DNA of 64,000 nucleotides from assembly GCA_031216915.1 (NCBI GenBank), contig CM062296.1, forward strand, positions 796,149,608 through 796,213,607, read 5' to 3'. The stretch comes from Pictodentalium vernedei. Lineage: Eukaryota > Mollusca > Scaphopoda > Dentaliida > Dentaliidae. A program made the position numbers and the translations under genes. Each line of letters begins with the position of its first letter. Positions within the stretch are counted from its first letter, which is position 1. Below are positions 45,555-53,098 of this stretch, one piece after another. Under the pieces are notes generated by a model. It was not told the DNA's origin. It did no database searches and saw only the letters and a list, made by a program, of their open reading frames with translations.

Positions 45555-46565
45555 GGCAAAGAGGAATACGATAGAGTTTGGAGGGAGGGTATGTGGCGAA
45601 AGTTTGAGGCTCTGGGCTTGGGAAGGGGGGGGGGGAGTTGGTTGGGATTCTGAAAGCAATATATAAAGATGTAGAGAGTGAACTTAGCCTGGTAACAAAA
45701 CAACAAAACATGTGCCTATGGAGATAGGCCAAAAACAGGGGTGTATCCTTTCGCCAATTCTGTTAGCATTGTACATCAGTGGTTTACGAGATGAACTCCT
45801 GCGTAGCGACGAGGGGGGTAGCAATTGGGGACTTGAAGATCCCTGGGCTATTTTTTGCAGACGATGTGGTGCTAGTGTCAGAAAGCGAAGAGGGACTATC
45901 GGAAATGATGGAAATTGTTGGGAAATATGGGAACAAATGGAGACTCGAACTAAATGAAAGCAAGAGCAAAGTTATACCAGTGGGCCTCAAAGTGGACCCC
46001 ACTCGAAGATGGAGAGTTGGGGGGAGTTCTGTATTGCGGAAGGGAGCAGCAAACTTCTTAGTGTAGGAGAGACTGGTGACTACGAGTATTTGGGGATAAA
46101 TATAAACACCACGGGAAGAGGCATCTACCGAAACTACACAAATAAATTGATTCTGAAGGGGGGGGGGGGGGGGGCGAATCCTTAACCAAAGGAAACTTAC
46201 AGGGAGAAACAGTTTCAATAAGGTTTTCGTGGGGAAAACAATTTGGGAAATGGTGGGTCTGCCAAGTATAACACATGGTACAGAAGTGGTACCCCTAAAC
46301 CAAACGGCTGTAAAGAGCTTGGAAAACCTGCAGAACGATGCAGGGCGATTGATAACTGGGTCGAGTAATGCCGCAGCGCTAGAAGCAATCAGGGAAAGCT
46401 TGGATGGATGAGGCTCAAGGACAGGATAGACTTATTGAAACTCGGTTATCTTAATTATTTGGTAAATCTCCCCGCCAGCCGATGGTGTAAAGTAATGTTC
46501 CCGAGTATTTTCAACTCAAATGCAAAGATAGGGTGGATGGTCCAAATGAGAGAGCTAATAGAGAA
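45555..46565 (+). pseudogene. LINE reverse transcriptase, 5' truncated, part 1 (left of E2)
   Basis: Begins inside the RT with EEYDRVWREGMWRKFEALGL, then QKQGCILSPILLALYISGL and the catalytic FADDVVLVSESEEG, followed by GKYGNKWRLELNESKSK (frames shift at G-runs near 45630 and 46160). The thumb/linker part continues to MVQMRELIEN, where E2 interrupts it at 46566. The rest resumes at 51450. The element copies its RNA into a nicked chromosomal site; this copy is dead from frameshifts and truncation. Confidence 0.85.
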
Positions 46566-47757
46566 CAGTAGTATAGCTCGCACGTTTCAGGGGTTAGTTG
46601 CAGGACCCCGGTGCAGGACCCCGGAAGTGACGTCATGTCACGTAACGTATAGGCGCCATGTTGTGTTGTCATGGTAACCCGCGTGAGCGGCCATCTTATG
46701 ACGTCATCTCCATAGTGATACGTGATGTGAGTGCGCATGCGCAGCGCGTGTTGTTAGGGTGATACGTGTTTCCGTCCTCCATTTGTATACTGGAGGCCGC
46801 CATCTTGGTTTCTATGGTAGCACGTGATTGCTATGTTACCCAATTTTTCTGCAATGGGACGGGGTATGTTCAGAGGGTATGTTCGATTGAATCGGAGTAA
46901 ATCTAATTACCACAAACAACCCGACAATCCTTCCAAATCATCAAAATCTACCCCAACTTTTACTATTTCGAATTCTTTCAGAATTCTCTGCTTCTGTCTA
47001 TATATGCAATAGTTTATGTCTACCTAGGCATGTTCCTATGTTCTGGAGTATACTCCAGTAGCGTAGAAGAGCCTATTATTTGGAACAGTTTATCTTATTA
47101 TTACTATAATTAGCAATTTCTGGTCTATTCTTGTTAGTTCTGACCCTATTCCAAGTACTCTTGTTGTTTCATATATATAACTAACCAATCAGATTGCTTG
47201 ATTTCCCATAATCTGTATACAGAGTTATCTCCCTTCTGTATAATAAAAGACTATATCCAATGGCCATATCCCATGGAATCCCATTTTGGGGAAACACCCG
47301 TGGCTATAGAATCCCTTTTCTGTCATATGTGCTTATGTGAAAAAGCACAATGTGACACAATGTGCCCTAGCACAAAGGCACATGCTTTATGTGCCGATAT
47401 GTGCTTATGTGAAAAGGCACAATGTGACACAATGTGCCCTAGCACATAGGCACATACGGGTATTTGAGGATACCTATGTCCTGGTATTGTTTTATTCGAG
47501 GATACCTACTGCAGAATCCCTTTTTTGTCATATGTGCTTATGTGAAAAGGCACAATGCGACACAATGTGCCCTAGCACAAAGGCACATGCTTTATGTGCT
47601 TATATGTGCTTATGTGAAAAGGCACAATGTGACACAATGTGCCCTAGCACATAGGCACATGCGCGTATTTTAGGATACCTGGTATTATATTATTTGAGGA
47701 TACTAGTTGGACTTTACATCCGGGTACTTCATGCTACATCCGGATACTTCTGTTGGG
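46566..47757. repeat. E2 left terminal inverted repeat
   Basis: Pairs with 50265-51449 from CAGTAGTAT to acttctgttggg. It contains CpG-rich outer sequence (gcgcatgcgcagcgcg) and an inner block of subrepeats. Confidence 0.92.
47322..47670. repeat. Subrepeats inside the E2 inverted repeat
   Basis: A 74-bp unit (atgtgcttatgtgaaaaggc, acaatgtgccctagcacaaa) is present twice, and the pair is repeated 205 bp downstream. The opposite arm has the same arrangement. Internally repetitive inverted repeats are a feature of foldback elements. Confidence 0.85.
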
Positions 47758-47802
47758 GTAGTAGATAAAAAACAACAACACTGAATATAAATTTAAATTT
47801 CT

Positions 47803-47808
47803 TTTATT
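47803..47808 (-). terminator. Poly(A) signal after the last E2 gene
   Basis: AATAAA on the minus strand, 13 nt beyond the stop codon at 47821-47823 and just outside the left inverted repeat. It is the only such signal at the end of the gene block that I noted. Confidence 0.6.
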
Positions 47809-47820
47809 CAAGTATACAAT

Positions 47821-48597
47821 TCAATGTATCAAGGCATTTCTCTTTGTTGTTCTTCTTGCATGGGCTAACCATTTCATCTTCTTGTGGGTTGGAGCTTCTT
47901 CCCATTGCATAGCTAGGTTCTTGATAAAACACATTCTCTCATTTGATAACTTGGCTTTGTTGGTTGCTTTAATTTCCTGCCTGGCATCTTTGGGTTCCTC
48001 TTTCTCTTGCTGTTCCATAGTAGTAACTTCAGTCTTCTTAGTAGTAATTTCATTTGTGGTTTGAGTGGAAACATCCTTCTTAGCTTCAGTAGTAACTTCA
48101 CTCGTAGTGGTAACTTCATTCTTTATGGGAGCTGGCATCTTTTTCTTGACTTCAGAAGAAACTTCATTCGTAGTGGTAACTTCATTCTTTATGGGAGCTG
48201 GCATCTTTTTCTTGACTTCAGTAGAAACTTCATTCTTAGTGGAAACTTCTTTCTTTATGGGAGCTGGCATCTTTTTCTTGTCTTCAGTACAAACTTCGTT
48301 CTTAGTGGAAACATCTTTCTTTGTTTCTGTAGAAACTTTGTTCGCAGTAGTAACTTCATTCTTGTTTGTATTGTGAGTCAGTTCTGTCTTTATTCTTTTG
48401 TTTACTGATCGGCCAGTATCCACACATCTTTGTTTCTTTCCACCAGCATCCATGTCTAGATTTTTTCTCTTTGCTGCATTTATCACACGATTCACTTGGG
48501 TCAGTTCCTGGGAAGTCAGCTTTAATCCAGCATCATTCTCGAAGATCTGTATATGTAAGTCATCTTTGAATCTGAGCTCCGTTGTTGACACAGACAT
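47821..48597 (-). CDS. E2 gene D: 258-residue Lys-rich protein with 22-residue repeats
   Basis: I choose the ATG at 48597, 60 nt after the TATA box. The N-terminal 45 residues look folded (TELRFKDDLHIQIFEND). A basic segment follows (AAKRKN, KKQR, KRIK, possible nuclear signal). The middle has three consecutive 22-residue units beginning KKKMPAPIK(K/N)EV, with degenerate units on either side. A basic C-terminus contains CFIKNLAMQWEEAPTHKKMK and RRTTKR. No known domain. The frame is intact. The high Lys/Thr/Val repeat region is likely disordered; role in DNA binding or packaging is a guess. Confidence 0.7.
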   Translation of the reverse strand: MSVSTTELRFKDDLHIQIFENDAGLKLTSQELTQVNRVINAAKRKNLDMDAGGKKQRCVDTGRSVNKRIKTELTHNTNKNEVTTANKVSTETKKDVSTKNEVCTEDKKKMPAPIKKEVSTKNEVSTEVKKKMPAPIKNEVTTTNEVSSEVKKKMPAPIKNEVTTTSEVTTEAKKDVSTQTTNEITTKKTEVTTMEQQEKEEPKDARQEIKATNKAKLSNERMCFIKNLAMQWEEAPTHKKMKWLAHARRTTKRNALIH

Positions 48598-48641
48598 CTT
48601 CACTCTTCGACGTTCAAAACGGAAATGAATTCATTTTTATA

Positions 48642-48659
48642 CCAACACTCCTTTTATAC
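48642..48659 (-). promoter_or_regulatory. Promoter of E2 gene D (TATAAAAGGAGTGTTGG)
   Basis: GTATAAAAGGAGTGTTGG starts 8 nt after the stop of gene C and 62 nt before the ATG of gene D. It is followed by an AAAATGAATTCATTT stretch that also occurs, with one change, in the promoters of genes A and B. Confidence 0.75.
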
Positions 48660-48667
48660 TTTTTTTT

Positions 48668-49153
48668 CTAATCGTCTTCTTCTTCTTCATCATCATCTAC
48701 TCGGAATGAGTAGTTTGTCATAAGGTTGTCGAACAGAAATCTTCGCTTTTCCAAGGCATATTTCTGGGATTCTTCAAAGTCAAAATCCTCTTCTTCACGA
48801 AGACGCTTGGCAGTTTCTTGAATTTTCTTGTGAATTGAGTCGTTGCAAAAGTTTCGAATGTACTCAAGGGTATAAATGTATTTCTCACTAATGGCTTCTC
48901 TAACATTCTTTTGAAGTGCTCTATATGCTGTTTCAACTGCATCTTCACTATCCATTCCATCTTCGATATATTTGTTCATGAGGTTGTAAAAATCGTTTTG
49001 GTATTTGTCAAAGGCACTTTGAACGATACCTCCCATCATAGAAACGTCTTCTTCTTCATCTTCTTCTTCATATTCCATATCTTCTGATAGTTCCGACGAT
49101 TCATCAGGGTCCGAATCTCTTGACCAATTTTTTGGTGCACAGCTGGATTGCAT
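48668..49153 (-). CDS. E2 gene C: 161-residue acidic helical protein
   Basis: True ATG at 49153, stop TAG at 48670-48668. An acidic block (EDMEYEEEDEEED, residues 24-36) and an acidic end (RVDDDEEEEDD) flank a helical centre with FYNLMNKYIEDGMDSEDAVE and KKIQETAKRLREEEDFDFEE. From memory, proteins with a similar RLR-EED-EE-KR-FL pattern occur as unannotated genes in other invertebrates; I cannot confirm it here. The frame is intact. Function unknown. Confidence 0.7.
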   Translation of the reverse strand: MQSSCAPKNWSRDSDPDESSELSEDMEYEEEDEEEDVSMMGGIVQSAFDKYQNDFYNLMNKYIEDGMDSEDAVETAYRALQKNVREAISEKYIYTLEYIRNFCNDSIHKKIQETAKRLREEEDFDFEESQKYALEKRRFLFDNLMTNYSFRVDDDEEEEDD

Positions 49154-49210
49154 TGTGTCCGCTCTCTTCCAAGGTCAGATTACAAATAACAAATTTCTTA
49201 TGAGCACGAC

Positions 49211-49220
49211 CCTTTTATAG
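49211..49220 (-). promoter_or_regulatory. TATA box of E2 gene C, overlapping the stop codon of gene B
   Basis: CTATAAAAGG on the minus strand. The TAA stop of gene B (49217-49215) is the TAA inside the box. The ATG of gene C is 63 nt downstream. It lacks the GTGTTGG extension of the other three promoters. Confidence 0.75.
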
Positions 49221-49646
49221 GATATCGGATAGAGCATTGATGACGGGCTTGATCAACTTTCCTAAAAAGCCTCCTTTCTGTATGATGCGTCTTCTTTTCC
49301 GATAAGATAGTTCTCTCTTTGGTGAGGCAATTCTCCTTATTTCGTACTTGTGTGGAATCAACTTAGCTCTCTCAGATTTGGTTATAGGTACTGCGCCCGT
49401 CAAGATGTTCGAGGCACAATCACATATACATTCTATCAAATCATCACTGGCCATCTTCAGCATAGTCTTGGTTTCATATCGATTCGCATCAGATAGGATG
49501 CGCAGTGTATCTAAATTTCTTTCTGATCTTGTAGTGTTGCTCGATGTTTCCGATTTCCTCATGGGACAGTAATCATCTTCATGTCTTTTACGTGTGAAGC
49601 TCCTGGAGAATTCTTTATCACAATATCTGCAGCAATGGACTTTCAT
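49215..49646 (-). CDS. E2 gene B: 143-residue C2H2 zinc-finger protein with KGGFL tail
   Basis: I choose ATG 49646 because it is the first ATG after the TATA box (60 nt away); the open frame reaches further up only by running through the promoter. Residues 6-27 form a zinc finger (CRYCDKEFSRSFTRKRHEDD, with a final C in place of the second H). A conserved domain follows: ASDDLIECICDCASNIL, then KRRRIIQKGGFLGKLIKPV at the C-terminus, basic then hydrophobic. Gene A is a paralogue. A DNA-binding N-terminus plus a short hydrophobic tail suggests a nucleic-acid-associated or membrane-active structural protein; this is inference. Confidence 0.7.
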   Translation of the reverse strand: MKVHCCRYCDKEFSRSFTRKRHEDDYCPMRKSETSSNTTRSERNLDTLRILSDANRYETKTMLKMASDDLIECICDCASNILTGAVPITKSERAKLIPHKYEIRRIASPKRELSYRKRRRIIQKGGFLGKLIKPVINALSDIL

Positions 49647-49687
49647 GACTTTACTCTTTCGTGGTCGTAGAACAAATGAATTTATTT

Positions 49688-50196
49688 TCACTCCAACACT
49701 CCTTTTATACTTTTTTTCAGAGCTAGGACTGGGTTGATAAGCGCTGAGAGAAAGCAACTCTTTCGTAGTATACATCTTTTGATATCTGGAGAAATTCCAT
49801 CATCTGTTAGCAGCTTCAATACATGTTCGTATTTTCGCAGGTCATCAAATTCAGCTAAATTCAGTGGTATCCTATCTTCGAGAATGTTGGTAGCACATTT
49901 GCATAAACAGGTAATTAAATCTTCATCAGCAGCATGTAGAACGGCATCGATTTCCTCCTTGTCAGCATCCCGTAAAAATCTAAAAGTGCTTTATTCTGGT
50001 CAGTCAGTCCAGTATCTCTCTCCTCTTCTCTTCTTCTTGGACAGTTATGTTCTTCATGTCTCTTCCTATTGTATGGCTGTGCGAACAACTTAGTACAATA
50101 TCTGCAGTGGAGCCGACGATGGTCCTTTTCGTGTCTTCGAGCATTATCCGATCTTGAAAATAACTTGGAACAGTATCTGCATCGAACTGGTAACAT
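49688..50196 (-). pseudogene. E2 gene A: two-finger paralogue of gene B, with one frameshift
   Basis: ATG at 50196 starts two adjacent fingers: CRYCSKLFSRSDNARRHEKD and CRYCTKLFAQPYNRKRHEEH. The frame is lost at about 49985 in a run of T/A and stops at 49915. In the shifted frame the sequence continues with a domain clearly related to gene B (EDLITCLCKCATNIL against DDLIECICDCASNIL). It ends at a TGA at 49690-49688, inside the promoter of gene B. A single indel therefore inactivates it, or a sequencing error hides an intact gene. Confidence 0.65.
49693..49710 (-). promoter_or_regulatory. Promoter of E2 gene B
   Basis: GTATAAAAGGAGTGTTGG followed by GTGAAAATAAATTCATTTGT, 60 nt before the ATG of gene B. 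It lies within the 3' end of the gene A frame. Confidence 0.75.
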
Positions 50197-50242
50197 GTCT
50201 TCACTCGACGACGGTCAGGGCACAAATGAATTGATTTTCGTA

Positions 50243-50260
50243 CCAACACCCCTTTTATAC
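50243..50260 (-). promoter_or_regulatory. Promoter of E2 gene A
   Basis: GTATAAAAGGGGTGTTGG followed by ACGAAAATCAATTCATTTGT, 60 nt before the ATG at 50196. It starts directly inside the inner end of the right inverted repeat (50265). Confidence 0.75.
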
Positions 50261-50264
50261 CTTT

Positions 50265-51449
50265 CCCAACAGAAGTACCCGGATGTAGCATGAAGTACCC
50301 GGATGTAAAGTCCAACTAGTATAATATAATTCCAGGTATCCTAAAATACCCGTATGTGCCTATGTGCTAGGGCACATTGTGTCACATTGTGCCTTTTCAC
50401 ATAAGCACATATAAGCACATAAAGCATGTGCCTTTGTGCTAGGGCACATTGTGTCACATTGTGCCTTTTCACATAAGCACATATGACAAAAAAGGGATTC
50501 TCCAGTAGGTATCCTCGAATAAAACAATACCAGGACATAGGTATCCTCAAATACCCGTATGTGCCTATGTGCTAGAGCACATTGTATCACATTGTGCCTT
50601 TTCACATAAGCACATATCGTCACATAAAGCATGTTCCTTTGTGCTAGGGCACATTGTGTCACATTGTGCTTTTTCACATAAGCACATATGACAGAAAAGG
50701 GATTCTATAGCCACGGGTGTTTCCCCAAAATGGGATTCCATGGGATATGGCCATTGGATATAGTCTTTTATTATACAGAAGGGAGATAACTCTGTATACA
50801 GATTATGGGAAATCAAGCAATCTGATTGGTTAGTTATATATATGAAACAACAAGAGTACTTGGAATAGGGTCAGAACTAACAAGAATAGACCAGAAATTG
50901 CTAAATATAGTAATAATAAGATAAACTGTTCCAAATAATAGGCTCTTCTGCGCTACTGGAGTAAACTCCAGAACATAGGAACATGCCTAGGTAGACATAA
51001 ATTATTGCATATATAGATAGAAGCAGAGAATTCTGAAAGAATTCGAAATAGCAAAAGTTGGGGTGGATTTTGGTGATTTGGAAGGATTGTCGGGTTGTTT
51101 GTGGTAATTAGATTTACTCCGATTCAATCGAACTTACCCTCTGAACATACCCCGTCCCATTGCAGAAAAATTGGGTAACATAGCAATCACGTGTTACCAT
51201 AGAAACCAAGATGGCGGCCTCCAGAATACAAAATGGACGACGGAAACACGTATCACCCTAACAACACGCGCTGCGCATGCGCACTCACATCACGTATCAC
51301 TATGGAGATGACGTCACAAGATGGCCGCTCACGCGGGTTACCATGACAACACAACATGGCGCCACTACGTCACGTGACATGACGTCACTTCCGGGGTCCT
51401 GCACCGGGGTCCTGCAACTAACCCCTGAAACGTGCGAGCTATACTACTG
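50265..51449. repeat. E2 right terminal inverted repeat
   Basis: Reverse complement of 46566-47757 with scattered substitutions and small indels (for example a 10-bp deletion near 50325). Includes the same subrepeats. Confidence 0.92.
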
Positions 51450-51960
51450 AGAACTACTCATTGGAGATCTCTGACCTAGACATAGGGGCAAACCAGGGTA
51501 AAAACATCGTCAGAGAAAGGGTCGTGGAGGAGGTAACCTTAATTGGCGAGAAGAAGTCAGATCAAACAGGTGTCTGGGCAGCCTGCGTGATAAAGAGAAG
51601 CCTGGTTTTGAAGAGTACCTTGGTGGCACCTTTGGGGGGTCACTGTTGTTCAAGCTGAGGCTCTGGAGCTGAGGGAAAAAAACTGGAGAAAACAGCGAAA
51701 AGGAATGCCAGATGTGTAATTTAGGCGTGGTGGAGACCCTGGAACACTTTCTACTAGAATGCCCAAAATAACAGTCTTCAGAAAAGAATAAGATTCACTG
51801 GGAGTATAATGGGGAAGTGGGGTGGGAGAATGAAGGACATGTGGTTACTGAGAGATTCAAAGGAAAGGGTCAATAAGCGAATCGGAGAGATTGTGAAGAA
51901 TGGGGAAAGGGGTGTTATCAAGCAGTTCGTCTCCGAGTGTTGGGAGGAGAGAAGAAGCGT
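51450..51960 (+). pseudogene. LINE ORF2 C-terminus, part 2 (right of E2)
   Basis: Continues part 1 from NYSLEISDLDIGAN to VIKRSLVLKSTL, then, after frameshifts, CQMCNLGVVETLEHFLLECP, a C-x2-C...H...C zinc-binding tail usual at the end of LINE ORF2 proteins. The matching fragment at 10.8-11.1 kb ends before this tail. Confidence 0.8.
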
Positions 51961-51964
51961 GGGG

Positions 51965-52279
51965 ACAGGGAGGTAGTTTGGAGTACAGGGATAACCAAGG
52001 CCTTCTCACCCGTGAACCGCGACAAATCAGCGGCCGGCCAAAGCGTTATTATTATTTGGAGATTACAACTTTTCAAGGTGGGTAACTCTTCATCCAAATA
52101 TTTACTGTACACAGTGATACCTATAAAATACTTTGTCCTTATATATCTTTCCCTTCACTTCTCTAAATTTCTACAACCATAAACCGCAGCAAGTCTCACA
52201 CATACTACATACTGCTGTGGTGGGGTCGCCCTAGACACCGGAATCCTCCAAATCTCCCGGAAACACCCGGAATCCTCAT
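51965..52279. other. No gene seen
   Basis: LINE 3' remnant and unique sequence; 52205-52270 (cgccctagacaccggaatcc) is an inverted relative of 62.03-62.13 kb. Confidence 0.4.
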
Positions 52280-52853
52280 TTAATTTGTCAATTTCGAGAA
52301 GGTTTTAACCCTTTTATGTCCAGTAAGGTTTGCAGCATTTAACCGTTCTTGGTCCGGATGGAGGGGAGAGATTGGAGTAGGAGACTTCAGAGAGCCAGTT
52401 TCCATTTCCGCCTCCGCCTCGCTGATGACGTCGCCATTCTCCAGGTTACCCCTCAAAGGAGAGGCAGCTGAGGAGTGGATGGGAGTCACAGGAGTTGGAG
52501 AGGGGGGGGGGGGGTGGTAGTGGCATCCTCTGTCTTTTCTTCCGCCTTCTCTTCCTTCTTCCTTTTCAGGAACGTTTCCAACCGCTGGACATCGCGGCGC
52601 CTGGTGGATGGGCTCTCCTTCCTCTTGCCTTTCTTTTCAGGGCCAGGTCCAGCCTCCTTCGGGTGAGGAGCAGTGTGAGAGGGGTTCCTCTCACAAAAGG
52701 TGCTACCTCTCCCCGAAGAAGGTGTGGTGGTGTTTTCCTCTGAGTCAAGTGGGCGCTCTTGTCTCTTGTCTGGAGAGTCCAGTTGAGAGGGCAAGAGACG
52801 CCCAGAGCTGACAAAGCTTTCTGTAAGTTAATTGGAAGGTCCAAATTAGCCAT
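52280..52853 (-). pseudogene. ORF1-like basic protein, frameshifted, relative of 53238-53990
   Basis: Minus-strand start at 52853 (MANLDLPINLQKAL). Frames shift at about 52800 and at the G-run 52501-52515. The basic core KRKESPSTRRRDVQRLETFL aligns with KRKKGPSARRRDAHRLTVFM of the plus-strand gene, and SSGRGSTFCE with SLERCSTFRE. A retroelement ORF1 or similar nucleic-acid-binding protein is likely. The two relatives lie in divergent orientation 385 bp apart. Confidence 0.5.
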
Positions 52854-53098
52854 CGTGATTGCTTTGTGAATGTCCAGATGGTCTTCACACTCTGAAGTCA
52901 GAGGTGCGAATGATGCTGCTGGGTGAGTAGGTGTACACTGTAAAAAGACAATATATCAATGATGATCCGGTAAAAAATTAGTTATGTTTTATGTAAAAGT
53001 CGTGTTTATCCTGTAATAACACTCGGAACAAAAAGAAGTCACTGGACTTTTGATCAACAAATATTAGGAGCCATATGTAATTGGTGTTTTGATAACAC

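Larger units (their letters stand above)
46566..51449. mobile_element. Element E2: 4.9-kb virus-like element with 1.19-kb terminal inverted repeats
   Basis: Ends CAGTAGTATAGCTCGCACG on both sides, flanked by AGAA (46562-46565, 51450-51453). Removing the element and one AGAA restores the LINE frame RELIEN-YSLEISDL, which matches the uninterrupted copy at 10.8-11.1 kb, so the borders are firm. Four minus-strand genes lie between the repeats, each with a TATA box 60-63 nt before its ATG, packed so that stops overlap the next promoter. A TGACGTCA palindrome is 62 bp from the left end and 60 bp from the right. No transposase, integrase or polymerase is visible. The 4-bp duplication argues against a standard Polinton (6 bp). 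Confidence 0.92.

Noticed and set aside
48007-48408. Plus-strand ORFs opposite E2 gene D
   Set aside because: They are antisense shadows of the 66-bp in-frame repeats of gene D; no promoter or start supports them.
46566-51449. Polinton/Maverick or classical retrovirus identity for E2
   Set aside because: The duplication is 4 bp, not 6; no DNA polymerase B, integrase, ATPase or capsid motif is visible; the ends differ from the known AG...CT pattern.
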